From: Pseudorhizobium xiangyangii
Lineage (GTDB): Bacteria; Pseudomonadota; Alphaproteobacteria; Rhizobiales; Rhizobiaceae
Assembly (NCBI RefSeq): GCF_020531965.1
Contig: NZ_JAJAWH010000022.1
Span: 23,848 to 87,847 of the forward strand
Length of the DNA stretch: 64,000 nucleotides
Direction of reading: 5' to 3'
Each line of letters starts with the position of its first letter. Position 1 is the stretch's first letter. The notes beneath the pieces are model-generated. The model was not told the DNA's origin and did no database searches. It was given only the letters and a program-made list of their open reading frames with translations. Shown one piece after another: positions 18,023 through 28,120 of this stretch. Made by a program: the position numbers and the translations under genes.

Positions 18023-20686
18023 CTAGCGGATCTCGAGCAGCCGCTCCAGATAGCGGCGCTCGGACTCCCCTGACAAGGCATTGCCAAGCCGCTCGCGGAT
18101 GGCTTCCAAAATCTCTCGGGCGCGCTGGACGTCGATCTCGTCGGGAACCTTGACCTGGTCACCGAAATCCGGGCCTGCCGTCGAACGGGGCCGACCTAGC
18201 GGGTCGCGGCCATTCTGGTTACCTTGAGAAAGCTGGCCGGGGCCTTCACCCTGGCCTTGGCCCTGACCTTGCTGCATGGCCTGCATCATCTGCTGCATCA
18301 TGTCCTGCGCCCCCTTGCGCAGCGCATTGAGCGCATTGCCCTGTCCCTGGACGGCCTGCTCGCCTTCGCCTTCACCGAGAGCCTTGCCGGCCTTGCCCAT
18401 CTCGCTCTCTGCTTCGCCGAAGCCTTCGCCGGGCTGCATGCCGAGGTCCTTCAGGCCCTGCTGAAGCTCCTGAAGCTGCTTGCCTAGCCCTTCCTGCTGT
18501 GCGCGCAGGTTCTTCAGCGCCTCGCGCAACTGCTCCGCGGTCATCTGGTCGGTGGGCGAGCCTTGCTGTCCCTGCTGATCTTGTTGCTCCTGCTCACCGG
18601 GTTGCCGCTGTCCCTGCTCATAAGGTTGTTCGCCTTCCTGACCTGGGTCACCGCGCTGCATGCGATCGCGCAGAGCCTGGTCGAGCTGGAAGGTTTCGTC
18701 CATCAACCGCTGCTGTTCCTGCATGATCTCGCCGAGCTTGTCGATCTGCTGGCGCATCGGGCTGTTCTGCTGCTGTCCCTGCTGACCCTGAGGCATGCGC
18801 CCGGCCTGCAGATTGTTCATCATCCGCTGTAGTTCGGAGAGCATCTGCTGGGCGGCATCGCGGTTGCCGGAGCGGGCCAGGTTTTCGATCTGGTCCATCA
18901 TGTTCTGCAGGTCGCGCTGTCGGATGAAGTTCTCGGCCTGCATGTCCTGCTGCATTCGGGGGCTGTTCTGCAGGCGCTGTGCTAGCTCCGACATGAACTC
19001 CTGCATGGCCTCGCGAAGCTCATCCATCAGCTTGGCGATCTCCTCATCGCTGGCGTCATTCTCCAGCGCCTCCTGCAAGGCGTTCTGGGCATCCCGGAGG
19101 CGCCGTTCGGCAGCCGACAGGTCACCATCCTCAATGCCGAGCGCGATTTCCCAAAGATAGTCGGCCGTCTGCTTCAACTGTTCATTGTCGCGCGCCAGTT
19201 CCATGCGTCCGAGCGCGGAACGGATCAGCAGAAAGTGGCTGAGGTTCGGGATCGTCTCGTCCGGCCGCAGCGCCAGAACTTCGTTCAGTTCGATCGCATG
19301 CGGCATCTGGCGGGTGTCGAGGGAGAAGACCTGTCGCTGTTCAGCGACCGCGGCGGCGAGAGGTTCGGAGAACGGTCGCCCAGGCAGCACCATCTCATGC
19401 GAAGGGCTCCGCGCGGTCTGCCCGGCGCCGTCTGTCGCGACCAGCGTGATGCGAACGCGTTTGCCCGCCAGCGGATGCTCCGTGAGGTTGCGGCTGGAAA
19501 CAGCCTTGATCTCGCGCGTGTTCCGGCGGGGCAGATCGAGCCGGTATTCCGGCAAGGGGTACAGCGGCGTAGCGCCCGGTTCCTGCGGTTCGACCGCTTC
19601 GATGATGGCGTGAGCGTCCCGGATGCCGTAGTCGTCCTTGCCGGTGTAGCCGATCTCAAGGGCGCCGTTCACCGCCCGCTTCGGCTGGTTGTCGAAGGCG
19701 ATTTCCGGTGGCCGATCCGGGATGACGTCGAAGGTCCAGCTTTCGCCATTCACGTTCAGCTCGCCGCTTTCGGCAATCTTCATCAGGTAGCTGCGCGGTG
19801 GAGGCGGCAGATCCTGTGCCGCGACTGACGGCGGTTGGGCTGGCGTCGTCGCTGCTTCCGGGCCGGGCTGCTGCTGATAAGCACTCTCGTCGCTGACTAG
19901 CGGAGTCGGATCCCCATTGGTCGCCGAAGCAAAGGTCACGGCCTCGCCGCCCTCGCCACCCGTGACGCGGACCGTAAGTTCGGAATTTTGCGGGATCGAG
20001 ATGGTGTTGGCGGCCTGTGCATCGCGGCCAGTCAGGAAAATCGGCGCACGGCCGGTATAGGATGGCGGCGTCAGCCAGGCGTCGATCCGAAGATCCGGGT
20101 TTGTGCTGACGGGCAAGGCTGCGGGACGGAAGGCGTCGCCGATCGATCCTGCGCCGTTCGAGAAGGAAAAACCGAAGGCGGCGGCGACCAGAAGTGCCGG
20201 CACTGCGCGCAGGGCGAAACGGTCGTGGCGTGCGATGTCGGGCCGGGGGAGGCCCGTATCAAGCCCGGCGATGCGCTCTGCCATGCGGATCTGGTGCTCC
20301 GTCCAGAGTGCGCGCGCGAACGGGGTTTCGAATGCGGGTACGTCTTCCTGCACTGCCACGGGCTGGTGCTGGAGATTGTTGCGTTCTTCGAGAAGCCGGT
20401 CGGCCTCGCCTGCCGCAGGCCAGCGAATTCTCGCGATCGGCATCAGGGTAGCAAGAAAGCCGAGGCCAAATACCGCGAGGACAATCCACCGAACGATATC
20501 CGGGACGATGCGGAAAAGCCCGAACCAGGTAAAGGCGAGAAACAGCGCAGTGATGCAGAGCAGAGGTAACAGTCGCGGTGTAAGGCGCTCGAAAAACAGC
20601 ACGCAACGGGCCAGCGAACGCTTCAGCGCCACGCGACGTGCGAGTGCTGGAAGGGCATGGAAGGCGCCTTTGCGTGTGATGCTCAT
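18023..20686 (-). CDS. TIGR02302 family (DUF4175) membrane protein
   Basis: A long (887-residue) protein of the alphaproteobacterial TIGR02302/DUF4175 family, function unknown. Two N-terminal hydrophobic segments lie near residues 40-62 and 68-85, and a third near 165-185. A beta-rich extracytoplasmic region follows, containing WLTPPSYTGRAPIFL and GKDDYGIRDA. The C-terminal third is predicted helical and very rich in Gln, Gly, Met and Glu, with QGQGQGQGEGPGQ near residue 810. The last segment (VPDEIDVQRAREILEAIRER) is conserved in the family. Convergent with cpdR; head-to-tail with lysA, with a hairpin between. Confidence 0.9.
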   Translation of the reverse strand: MSITRKGAFHALPALARRVALKRSLARCVLFFERLTPRLLPLLCITALFLAFTWFGLFRIVPDIVRWIVLAVFGLGFLATLMPIARIRWPAAGEADRLLEERNNLQHQPVAVQEDVPAFETPFARALWTEHQIRMAERIAGLDTGLPRPDIARHDRFALRAVPALLVAAAFGFSFSNGAGSIGDAFRPAALPVSTNPDLRIDAWLTPPSYTGRAPIFLTGRDAQAANTISIPQNSELTVRVTGGEGGEAVTFASATNGDPTPLVSDESAYQQQPGPEAATTPAQPPSVAAQDLPPPPRSYLMKIAESGELNVNGESWTFDVIPDRPPEIAFDNQPKRAVNGALEIGYTGKDDYGIRDAHAIIEAVEPQEPGATPLYPLPEYRLDLPRRNTREIKAVSSRNLTEHPLAGKRVRITLVATDGAGQTARSPSHEMVLPGRPFSEPLAAAVAEQRQVFSLDTRQMPHAIELNEVLALRPDETIPNLSHFLLIRSALGRMELARDNEQLKQTADYLWEIALGIEDGDLSAAERRLRDAQNALQEALENDASDEEIAKLMDELREAMQEFMSELAQRLQNSPRMQQDMQAENFIRQRDLQNMMDQIENLARSGNRDAAQQMLSELQRMMNNLQAGRMPQGQQGQQQNSPMRQQIDKLGEIMQEQQRLMDETFQLDQALRDRMQRGDPGQEGEQPYEQGQRQPGEQEQQDQQGQQGSPTDQMTAEQLREALKNLRAQQEGLGKQLQELQQGLKDLGMQPGEGFGEAESEMGKAGKALGEGEGEQAVQGQGNALNALRKGAQDMMQQMMQAMQQGQGQGQGEGPGQLSQGNQNGRDPLGRPRSTAGPDFGDQVKVPDEIDVQRAREILEAIRERLGNALSGESERRYLERLLEIR
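18190..18810 (-). repeat. Gln/Gly-rich low-complexity coding repeat in the TIGR02302 gene
   Basis: The corresponding protein segment alternates helical blocks rich in Gln, Met and Leu with QGQ/GEQ runs. The short CAG/GGC codon repeats are imperfect. This is a coding low-complexity region rather than a mobile or satellite repeat. Confidence 0.8.
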
Positions 20687-20775
20687 GCGGACCGTCTCCT
20701 GTGGCGGCGCAAATGCCAGCCACGCCTCGGGCGGCTTAGCCCCAGTTTCAAGATAGCAATCTTTATGGCGAAGAC

Positions 20776-20799
20776 GAGGGCGGTTGTCCGGCCGCCCTC
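20776..20799 (-). terminator. Hairpin after lysA
   Basis: GAGGGCGG (20776-20783) and CCGCCCTC (20792-20799) form an 8-bp inverted repeat with an 8-nt loop. It lies about 50 nt past the lysA stop on the minus strand. No long U-run follows, so termination strength is uncertain. Confidence 0.5.
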
Positions 20800-20847
20800 A
20801 TATTTCCGGCGTAGTTCCAGCAAAAGTGAACGCGTTTGCAGGCGCTG

Positions 20848-22116
20848 TTACGCAAGCCAGTCGGGAAGAGAGTCCAGCGCGATCAGGTCCTCGTAGGTGC
20901 CGCGCGGGCGGACGACGTGAAAATCACTGCCCTTGACCAGCACTTCGGGAACCAGCAGGCGGGAGTTGTAGGTCCCGGCCTGCACTGCGCCGTAGGCGCC
21001 GGCCGATCCTACCGCGATCAGGTCGCCGGGCTTCGGTGCGGCCATTTCGCGGTCGAGCGCCAGATAGTCGCCTGTTTCGCAGACCGGGCCGACAATGTCC
21101 CCCCGGATGCGTGGCGTACTGGCGGCGGCAGCGACCACCGGGCGGATCTCGTGGTAGGCCTCGTAGAGCGTCGGGCGGATGAGATCGTTCATCGCGCCAT
21201 CGACGATCACGAAGGCCTTTTCGCCACCGTCCTTCACGTAGACGACTTCGGTCACCATGATGCCGGCATTGCCGACAATCAGCCGGCCCGGCTCGGTGAT
21301 GATCTTGCAATCGAGTGAGCGCAGCTGGCGCTTGACAGTCTCCGCGTAGGCATCGGGAAGCGGGGGCGGATTGTTGTCGTCCTTGTAGGGGATGCCGAGG
21401 CCTCCGCCGATATCCACGTGGTCGATGCGATGGCCGTTGGCACGCAGGGTGTCCACCAGCTCACGAAGCAGGCGGAAGGCGTCTTCGAAAGGTTGCAGTT
21501 CGGTGATCTGGCTGCCGATATGCATATCGATGCCGGTCACCTCGATGCCGGGCAATTGAGCCGCATGGGCGTAGACGGCCTCGGCGCGCTCGTAGGAAAT
21601 GCCGAACTTGTTTTCCTTCTTGCCGGTCGAGATCTTCGCATGCGTCCGGGCGTCCACGTCCGGATTGATGCGGAATGAGACATGCGCGCGCTTGCCCATC
21701 CGCTGGGCGCGCTGGTTCAGCACTTCCAGTTCGGGCTCGGATTCGACGTTGAAGCAGTAGATTCCGGTCTCGAGCGCGAGGTCCATCTCGGAAGCCGTCT
21801 TGCCGACGCCCGAGAACATGATGCGGTTTGCCGGGATGCCGGCAGCGAGCGCACGGCGCAGTTCTCCGCCGGACACGACGTCCACTCCGGCGCCGAGGCG
21901 TCCGAGCGTCTTCAGGACCGCCTGGTTGGAATTGGCCTTCATGGCGTAGCAGACCATGGCGTCGACGTCCGCGAAGGCCTGGGAGAACACCTTGTAGTGC
22001 CGCTCCAGCGTTGCCGTCGAATAGCAGTAGAAGGGAGTGCCGACCGCCTTGGCGATTTCCGGGATCGGCACGTTCTCGGCGTGGAGCACGCCGTCGATAT
22101 AATGAAAGTGATTCAC
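20848..22116 (-). CDS. lysA: Diaminopimelate decarboxylase
   Basis: LysA performs the last lysine step, meso-diaminopimelate to L-lysine plus CO2. The 422-residue fold-type III PLP enzyme has its PLP lysine at K60 in VCYAMKANSN. The HIGSQ motif follows mid-protein and GGGLGIPY is the phosphate-binding loop. The C-terminal barrel carries GPVCETGDYLA, with the catalytic Cys, and GAYG. It follows lptM by 12 nt, an arrangement (lptM-lysA) conserved from gamma- to alphaproteobacteria. Lysine genes elsewhere in the window include lysC at 51570. Confidence 0.97.
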   Translation of the reverse strand: MNHFHYIDGVLHAENVPIPEIAKAVGTPFYCYSTATLERHYKVFSQAFADVDAMVCYAMKANSNQAVLKTLGRLGAGVDVVSGGELRRALAAGIPANRIMFSGVGKTASEMDLALETGIYCFNVESEPELEVLNQRAQRMGKRAHVSFRINPDVDARTHAKISTGKKENKFGISYERAEAVYAHAAQLPGIEVTGIDMHIGSQITELQPFEDAFRLLRELVDTLRANGHRIDHVDIGGGLGIPYKDDNNPPPLPDAYAETVKRQLRSLDCKIITEPGRLIVGNAGIMVTEVVYVKDGGEKAFVIVDGAMNDLIRPTLYEAYHEIRPVVAAAASTPRIRGDIVGPVCETGDYLALDREMAAPKPGDLIAVGSAGAYGAVQAGTYNSRLLVPEVLVKGSDFHVVRPRGTYEDLIALDSLPDWLA

Positions 22117-22128
22117 GTCAAATTCCGC

Positions 22129-22329
22129 TTAGAGGAGGGGGTCGAGGAGAAACGGCTTCTCGGCGACCGGTTGTGCCTGCCGGCTTTCCCCCGTCGTGCG
22201 AACGTTCTGCTGCTCGACCGGTGTGCTCGGACGATCGAGATCACCCTTTCGGCCGCATCCCGCAAGGACTATCCCCGCTGCGGCGAGCATCAGGACCGCG
22301 GTGCCGAATTTCTGCGAGCGCATCGACAT
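22129..22329 (-). CDS. lptM: LPS translocon maturation chaperone LptM (YifL-type lipoprotein)
   Basis: A 66-residue lipoprotein. The signal peptide ends in a lipobox LAGC with the lipidated Cys at position 25, followed at once by GRKGDLDRP, the hallmark GxKGDL motif of the LptM/YifL family. In E. coli LptM assists oxidative maturation of the LptDE LPS translocon. ATG at 22329 has GGAAG upstream. It sits between argH and lysA on the same strand, the widespread argH-lptM-lysA order. Confidence 0.9.
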   Translation of the reverse strand: MSMRSQKFGTAVLMLAAAGIVLAGCGRKGDLDRPSTPVEQQNVRTTGESRQAQPVAEKPFLLDPLL

Positions 22330-22414
22330 TTCACTTCCTTCATTGACTGGTAGCGACTGTGTTCATAGCGAAGTTTCCGCCGCTTGTGCAATGACGGCGG
22401 AGCTTTTGAACAGA

Positions 22415-23818
22415 CTAGTTGCGTTCGCGCCACCAGGCGATCTGCTTGCGCACCTCCGATGGGGCCGTTCCGCCGAAGCTCGTGCGGCTGGCGACCGAGG
22501 CGTCAACGGAAAGGACGTCGAAGACCTTGTCCGTGATATCCGCGTGAATGCCCTGGAGGTCCTGGAGCGAAAGCTCGGCCAGGTCGCAACTCTTCTGCTC
22601 GGCGAGCGCGACGGCGCGACCGGTCACATGGTGCGCATCGCGGAACGGTAGTCCTGCCTCGCGTACCAGCCAGTCGGCAAGGTCTGTCGCGGTGGAATAG
22701 CCCGAGCCGGCGGCGGCGCGCATCCGGTCGGTGCGTATAGTCATGTCGCGTACCATGCCGGTCATGGCGGCGATTGCCAGTTCCAGGCTTTCGGCGGCGT
22801 CGAAAACCTGTTCCTTGTCTTCCTGCATGTCCTTCGAATAGGCCAGCGGCAGGCCCTTCATCACGGTCAGGAGCGCGATCAGCGAGCCGTTGATGCGGCC
22901 GGTCTTTGCGCGCACCAGTTCGGCTGCATCCGGGTTCTTCTTCTGCGGCATGATGGAGGAACCGGTCGAGAAGGCATCAGAAAGCCGGATGAAGCCGAAT
23001 TGCGGCGTCGACCAGATGACGATCTCTTCCGCCAGGCGCGAAAGATGCATGGAGCAGATCGCGGCCACCGACAGGAATTCCAGCGCAAAATCCCGGTCCG
23101 ACACCGTATCGATCGAGTTGCGGGTGGGCTCGCGGAAGCCGAGAGCCTTGGCGGTCATGTGGCGGTCGATTGGAAAGCCGGTACCGGCAAGGGCCGCAGC
23201 GCCGATCGGAGATTCGTCGAGGTGATCGATCGCATGGCGCACGCGCTGTCGGTCGCGGCCGAACATTTCCACATAGGCCATGCAGTGATGGCCGAACGTC
23301 ACCGGCTGTGCGGTCTGAAGATGTGTGAAGCCTGGCATGACAGTGTCGGCGTGCTCTTCCGCCCGATCCAGGAAGGCTGCGATCAGGCCGGTGAGCATCG
23401 TCTCTGTCTTGGCCAATTCTTCCTTGACCCAGAGACGGAAGTCGAGCGCCACCTGGTCGTTGCGCGAGCGGGCGGTGTGCAGACGGCCGGCAGCAGGGCC
23501 GATCAGCGCAGCAAGGCGCGCTTCAATGTTCATGTGGATGTCTTCAAGCTTGCGCGAGAACTCGAATGTGCCGCTCTCGATCTCTGACAGGATCGTGTTC
23601 AGTCCCTCGACAATCTTGTCTTTATCTTCGTGGGAAATGATGCCTTTCTCCGCCAGCATGGTCGCATGCGCCATTGAGCCGCGGATGTCCTGGGCGAAAA
23701 GCTTCTTGTCGAACCCGATGGAGGCATTTATCTCCTCCATGATAGCATCCGGCCCTGAGGCAAAGCGACCGCCCCACATCTGGTTGGAGGATACCGCGTC
23801 CTTCGTGCCGTCAGCCAT
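22415..23818 (-). CDS. argH: Argininosuccinate lyase
   Basis: ArgH cleaves argininosuccinate to arginine and fumarate, the last arginine step. The product from ATG 23818 is 467 residues, the family norm. The fumarase/aspartase signature [12 protein letters not shown] is present, as are the early MWGGRF and the [10 protein letters not shown] segment. An open frame extends further upstream but runs into tlpA, so the start at 23818 (after AGGA) is preferred. Its start is only 22 bp from the divergent tlpA start. Arginine synthesis is also represented by argJ at 43189. Confidence 0.97.
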   Translation of the reverse strand: MADGTKDAVSSNQMWGGRFASGPDAIMEEINASIGFDKKLFAQDIRGSMAHATMLAEKGIISHEDKDKIVEGLNTILSEIESGTFEFSRKLEDIHMNIEARLAALIGPAAGRLHTARSRNDQVALDFRLWVKEELAKTETMLTGLIAAFLDRAEEHADTVMPGFTHLQTAQPVTFGHHCMAYVEMFGRDRQRVRHAIDHLDESPIGAAALAGTGFPIDRHMTAKALGFREPTRNSIDTVSDRDFALEFLSVAAICSMHLSRLAEEIVIWSTPQFGFIRLSDAFSTGSSIMPQKKNPDAAELVRAKTGRINGSLIALLTVMKGLPLAYSKDMQEDKEQVFDAAESLELAIAAMTGMVRDMTIRTDRMRAAAGSGYSTATDLADWLVREAGLPFRDAHHVTGRAVALAEQKSCDLAELSLQDLQGIHADITDKVFDVLSVDASVASRTSFGGTAPSEVRKQIAWWRERN

Positions 23819-23840
23819 GATGCCTGTCCTGGAGTTCCTG

Positions 23841-24512
23841 ATGACGAATAAAAGACCGCTTGGCCTTCCGTCCGCCAAACTGATTGTGATTGCTGGCGTC
23901 GCCGGGCTGCTTGCCGGCGCCGTCGCGGTATACGTGACGAACACGGGGTCTGGCAATGCCGACATGGCGGCCGAGGTCGCCGCCGTGGCCGGCAGCTGCG
24001 AAGGAACGGTGGAACTGGCGAAGAAGGTCGACGAGTTCGCCAGGGGCGAGGTCGCCGCCATGGCGGCCGCCACGACGGCGCGGCCGATCAGCCTGGCGTT
24101 CAAGGGACCCGAAGGTCAGGCCCTCGAGACATCGGATTTTGCCGGCAAGACGGTTCTGCTGAACCTCTGGGCGACCTGGTGCGGGCCGTGCCGGGAGGAA
24201 ATGCCGGCGCTCAACAATCTGCAGAAGGAGATGGGCGGAGAGGATTTCGAGGTCGTCGCCGTCAACATCGACACGGGTTCGGACGAGAAGCCGAAGGAAT
24301 TCTTGGCGGAGACCGGGGTCGATGCGCTTCGCTACTATCGCGACAGCACCATGGGTGTGTTCAACACCATGAAGAAGGAGGGGCTGGCCTTCGGCCTGCC
24401 GGTGACGCTCATCCTCGACAAGCAGGGTTGCCTCGTCTCAGCCATGAACGGCCCGGCGGTCTGGGACAGTGCCGATGCCAAGGCGATGATCGCCGCGGCG
24501 AAAGGACCTTAA
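23841..24512 (+). CDS. tlpA: TlpA-like thiol:disulfide interchange protein
   Basis: A 223-residue membrane-anchored periplasmic thioredoxin. One helix lies at about residues 12-34. The redox motif WCGPC has Cys 114 and Cys 117, followed by REEMPAL. Two extra Cys residues (C53 and the late KQGCLVS) are also present, as in some TlpA proteins. TlpA reduces cytochrome oxidase assembly factors in rhizobia. ATG at 23841 has GGAG upstream. It is divergent from argH, and its TAA overlaps the convergent hbdA stop in the palindrome TTAA. Confidence 0.93.
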   Translation: MTNKRPLGLPSAKLIVIAGVAGLLAGAVAVYVTNTGSGNADMAAEVAAVAGSCEGTVELAKKVDEFARGEVAAMAAATTARPISLAFKGPEGQALETSDFAGKTVLLNLWATWCGPCREEMPALNNLQKEMGGEDFEVVAVNIDTGSDEKPKEFLAETGVDALRYYRDSTMGVFNTMKKEGLAFGLPVTLILDKQGCLVSAMNGPAVWDSADAKAMIAAAKGP

Positions 24513-25393
24513 CGGGTCGGAACCGGCGTCTCGCCGCGATAATCGTAGAAGCCGCGGCCGGACTTGCGACCAAGCCAACCGGCTTCGACATACTTCACCA
24601 GCAGCGGGCACGGGCGGTACTTGCTGTCCGCCAGCCCGTCATGCAGGACCTGCATGATCGAGAGACAGGTATCGAGTCCGATGAAATCGGCGAGCTGCAG
24701 CGGGCCCATCGGGTGGTTCGCACCAAGCTTCATCGCCGTGTCGATCGCATCGACGGAGCCCACGCCTTCGTAGAGCGTGTAGATCGCCTCGTTGATCATC
24801 GGCAGCAGGATGCGGTTGACGATGAAGGCGGGGAAGTCCTCGGCAACGGTGATCGTCTTGTCGAGGCTTGCAACGAACTCCTTCGCCGTGGTGAACGTGG
24901 CTTCTCCGGTGGCAATCCCGCGGACCAGTTCCACGAGTTTCATCACCGGGACGGGGTTCATGAAATGGATGCCCATGAACCGCTCGGGGCGATCCGTTGC
25001 CGAGGCGAGACGGGTGATGGAAAGCGACGAGGTGTTGGTGGCAAGCAGTGCTTCGGGTTTCAGGACCGGGCAGACTGCCGCGTAAATCTTGCGCTTGACA
25101 CTCTCGTCTTCCGTTGCTGCTTCGATGACAAGATCCATCGACGCAAGGTCGTTGAGATCCGCCGAAGCGGAAATGCGCGAAAGCGCTGCCTTGCGGTCGT
25201 CATCCGAGAGCTTGCCGTGACTGGCTTGGCGGGCGAGATTGCCGTTGATCGTGGCGAGCCCTGCTTCGACTCTGTCGGGAGACAGGTCGTAAATATGCAC
25301 CTTGTAGCCAGCGATCGCGCTGACATGGGCAATGCCGCATCCCATTTGTCCGGCGCCGATGATGCCGATGTTCTGAATTGTCGCCAGACTCAT
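24509..25393 (-). CDS. hbdA: 3-hydroxybutyryl-CoA dehydrogenase
   Basis: An NAD(P)-dependent dehydrogenase for 3-hydroxybutyryl-CoA/acetoacetyl-CoA in fatty-acid or polyhydroxybutyrate metabolism. The 294-residue protein starts with the Rossmann motif IGIIGAGQMGCGIA. The active-site region is FMGIHFMNPVPVM, including the catalytic His, and the C-terminal domain has NRILLPMINEA and GRGFYDY. It lies downstream of etfA-etfB on the same strand, consistent with beta-oxidation-type electron flow, but a 114-nt gap with a strong hairpin separates them. Confidence 0.95.
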   Translation of the reverse strand: MSLATIQNIGIIGAGQMGCGIAHVSAIAGYKVHIYDLSPDRVEAGLATINGNLARQASHGKLSDDDRKAALSRISASADLNDLASMDLVIEAATEDESVKRKIYAAVCPVLKPEALLATNTSSLSITRLASATDRPERFMGIHFMNPVPVMKLVELVRGIATGEATFTTAKEFVASLDKTITVAEDFPAFIVNRILLPMINEAIYTLYEGVGSVDAIDTAMKLGANHPMGPLQLADFIGLDTCLSIMQVLHDGLADSKYRPCPLLVKYVEAGWLGRKSGRGFYDYRGETPVPTR

Positions 25394-25432
25394 GGGTAGC
25401 TCCCTGCGGGCGTCTTGCCGCCCGTATTGTAC

Positions 25433-25455
25433 GCCGGCCCCTCGCTGGGGCCGGC
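25433..25455 (-). terminator. Strong GC hairpin between etfA and hbdA
   Basis: GCCGGCCCC and GGGGCCGGC form a perfect 9-bp stem with a 5-nt loop in the gap between the etfA stop (25508) and the hbdA start (25393). There is no U-run on either strand. It may attenuate read-through or stabilise the etf message. Confidence 0.5.
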
Positions 25456-25507
25456 TGCGTAGCCAGTTGGCTTAGTTCTAGCGTCTTTCGCAGGTGCGAA
25501 GCAACGC

Positions 25508-26437
25508 TTAAAGCGCCTTCTCGAGCTCGGGCAGGATCTCGAAGAGGTCGCCGACGAGGCCGTAGTCGGCGACCTGGAAGATCGGCGCTTCCTCGTCCTT
25601 GTTGATCGCGACGATGACCTTGGAATCCTTCATGCCGGCGAGATGCTGGATGGCACCGGAAATGCCGACCGCGATGTAGAGCGCAGGCGCGACGACCTTG
25701 CCGGTCTGGCCGACCTGCCAGTCGTTCGGCGCATAGCCCGCATCGACGGCGGCACGGCTTGCACCGACGGCGGCACCCAGCTTGTCGGCCACCGGCAGGA
25801 TCACCGCGTTGAACTTCTCCGCCGAGCCCAGCGCACGGCCACCGGAGATGATGATCCTGGCCGACGTCAGTTCCGGACGCTCGGACGAAGCGATCGCATC
25901 GGAAACAAAGCTGGACAGGCCGGAACCTGCCGGTGCCGAAACAGTCTCGACCGAAGCCGAACCACCGTCGCCTGCCGCAGCAAATGCGGCGGTGCGAACG
26001 GTGATGACCTTCTTCGCATCGGTCGACTGCACCGTCTGGATGGCATTGCCGGCATAGATCGGCCGCTTGAACGTATCGGGGCTCAAGACCTCGATGATTT
26101 CCGAGACCTGCGCGACGTCGAGCAGGGCCGCCACGCGCGGCATGACGTTCTTGGCCGATGCCGTGGCCGCCGCGATGATCGTGTCGTAGCTGCCGGCGAT
26201 CGAAACGACCAGGTCGGCGAGCGGCTCGGCGAGGTTGTTGGCAAGCTCTGCGCTATCGGCAGCCAAGACCTTGGAGACACCGTCGAGCCTGGCGGCGGCA
26301 TCGGCGGCACCCTTGGCGCCCGAGCCGGCGACCAGCACGTGGATATCGTCGCCAATTGCCTTCGCCGCAGTCAGCGCCTTGGCGGTCTGATCGGAAAGGG
26401 TGGTGTTGTCGTGTTCTGCCAGAAGAAGAATGGCCAT
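25508..26437 (-). CDS. etfA: Electron transfer flavoprotein subunit alpha
   Basis: EtfA binds the FAD of the ETF heterodimer, which takes electrons from acyl-CoA and other dehydrogenases to ETF-quinone oxidoreductase. The product from ATG 26437 is 309 residues. The C-terminal FAD domain shows [13 protein letters not shown], the family ETF_alpha signature [21 protein letters not shown] and [13 protein letters not shown]-type residues. It follows etfB by 25 nt in one operon. Confidence 0.97.
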   Translation of the reverse strand: MAILLLAEHDNTTLSDQTAKALTAAKAIGDDIHVLVAGSGAKGAADAAARLDGVSKVLAADSAELANNLAEPLADLVVSIAGSYDTIIAAATASAKNVMPRVAALLDVAQVSEIIEVLSPDTFKRPIYAGNAIQTVQSTDAKKVITVRTAAFAAAGDGGSASVETVSAPAGSGLSSFVSDAIASSERPELTSARIIISGGRALGSAEKFNAVILPVADKLGAAVGASRAAVDAGYAPNDWQVGQTGKVVAPALYIAVGISGAIQHLAGMKDSKVIVAINKDEEAPIFQVADYGLVGDLFEILPELEKAL

Positions 26438-26462
26438 ATCGTAATCTCCCTGTTCTTCCGAC

Positions 26463-27212
26463 TTAAAGCACGCCGGCTTCGGTCTTGAGCTTCTCGACCA
26501 GCTCGGCAACGGTCTTGACCTTGATGCCGGCCTTGCGGCCGCCCGGCTCCTCGGTCTTCAGCACCTTGAGGCGCGGCGCGGTATCAACGCCGAAATCGGC
26601 CGGCGACGTCTTGTCGAGCGGCTTCTTCTTCGCCTTCATGATGTTGGGCAGCGATGCGTAGCGCGGCTCGTTGAGGCGAAGGTCGGTGGTGACGATGGCC
26701 GGCAGCTTGACCTCGACGGTCTGCAATCCGCCATCGACTTCGCGGGTTACCGTTGCAGAGCCGTCGCCGATCTCCACCTTGGAGGCGAACGTCGCCTGGC
26801 CCCACTTCAGGAGTGCGGCAAGCATCTGGCCGGTCTGGTTGCTGTCGTCGTCGATCGCCTGCTTGCCGAGGATCACCAGACCCGGGGCTTCGGCTTCAGC
26901 GACACCCTTGAGGATCTTGGCCACAGTGAGCGGCTCGAGCGCCTCTTCGGTCTCGACGAGGATCGCACGATCGGCACCCATGGCCAGCGCGGTGCGCAGC
27001 GTCTCTTCCGCCTTTGCAGGGCCGATCGACACCACGACCACCTCTTCCGCCTTGCCGGCTTCCTTCAGCCGCAGAGCCTCTTCCACGGAGATCTCGTCGA
27101 ACGGGTTCATCGACATCTTCACGTTGGCCAGCTCGACGCCGGAACCATCCGGCTTCACGCGGATCTTCACGTTGTAATCGACCACGCGCTTGACAGGCAC
27201 CAGGATCTTCAT
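26463..27212 (-). CDS. etfB: Electron transfer flavoprotein subunit beta
   Basis: EtfB is the AMP-binding partner of EtfA. The 249-residue protein begins [20 protein letters not shown] and contains [26 protein letters not shown] and the ETF_beta signature [21 protein letters not shown] possible promoter (TTGTGT, 16-nt spacer, TATCCA) lies upstream on the minus strand around 27290-27315 but is a weak match. First gene of the etfBA operon. Confidence 0.97.
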   Translation of the reverse strand: MKILVPVKRVVDYNVKIRVKPDGSGVELANVKMSMNPFDEISVEEALRLKEAGKAEEVVVVSIGPAKAEETLRTALAMGADRAILVETEEALEPLTVAKILKGVAEAEAPGLVILGKQAIDDDSNQTGQMLAALLKWGQATFASKVEIGDGSATVTREVDGGLQTVEVKLPAIVTTDLRLNEPRYASLPNIMKAKKKPLDKTSPADFGVDTAPRLKVLKTEEPGGRKAGIKVKTVAELVEKLKTEAGVL

Positions 27213-27352
27213 GGGGTCCTTCCTTGGGATTCTACTGGCCGAAAGATGCGGCCTTTCCCGTTCGTTAGTTGTCAGTGGGCGACATGGATACCCATTTTTT
27301 CCGCGAACACAACGTGGTATTGAGCCGGATGTGCGGCCGTTTCGTCATATAT

Positions 27353-28099
27353 CTATGACTTTGCCGGCATGATCTGCGGAACGCCCGTTCGCGTCTCCAC
27401 CGCCTTCGGCAGGATGACCTTGCGGTCGAAAAGCGGGACCCCTTTCCGGCGCATGAAAATCACCAGAATGGCACCAGCCATGATGCCGCCGACATGAGCG
27501 CCCCAGGATATCATGCCGTCCAGGTCGAGGGCCAGCATTGCGAATTGCTGCACCAGCCACAGGGCGAGGGGAATGAACGCCGGCAGGGGCAAGGGGATGC
27601 GGAAGAGTACGAGAACCCAAAGGCGGACGCGAGGATGCAGCAGGAAATATGCGGCGACGATCCCCGAGATCGCGCCGGATGCGCCGATCAGCGGTCCTTC
27701 CGAGCCGGGTGCTATGACGCCGTGCAGGACTGCGCCGGCTGCCGCACACAGCAAATAGAAGATCAGAAAGCGGAAGTGGCCGAGCGCATCCTCGACGTTG
27801 TCGCCGAAAACCCAAAGGAAGACCATGTTCGAAGCCAAGTGCCAGACGTCGAGGTGAACGAAGGAATAGGTCACGTAGGTGGCGCTCTCGGGAACCAGCA
27901 CAAGGTCGGGATCGAGATAAGCGTGGTCGGAAATGACAGCCGGGATGTAGCCGAGGCCGAGCGCGGCAAGTTCGCCGACCATCTCGGGAGCAACGGCTGC
28001 AAAGGCCCAAACAGCGACGTTTATAGCGATAAGCCCGATCGTGACGTACTGGACGCGAATGTATTTTAGCGCATTGGCATCATGGAGCGGGATGAACAT
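27353..28099 (-). CDS. Rhomboid-family intramembrane serine protease
   Basis: A 248-residue polytopic membrane protease with about six or seven helices. The catalytic Ser is S141 in GASGAISG and the catalytic His is H202 in WGAHVGG. The oxyanion-site segment HLASNMVFLWVFGDN follows helix 2. All catalytic features are intact, so it should be active; the substrate is unknown. ATG at 28099 is preferred to a TTG at 28120. It begins 21 nt after the adenosyltransferase stop and is likely in its operon. Confidence 0.93.
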   Translation of the reverse strand: MFIPLHDANALKYIRVQYVTIGLIAINVAVWAFAAVAPEMVGELAALGLGYIPAVISDHAYLDPDLVLVPESATYVTYSFVHLDVWHLASNMVFLWVFGDNVEDALGHFRFLIFYLLCAAAGAVLHGVIAPGSEGPLIGASGAISGIVAAYFLLHPRVRLWVLVLFRIPLPLPAFIPLALWLVQQFAMLALDLDGMISWGAHVGGIMAGAILVIFMRRKGVPLFDRKVILPKAVETRTGVPQIMPAKS

Positions 28100-28120
28100 G
28101 CAACTCTTTTCCGCTTCCAA

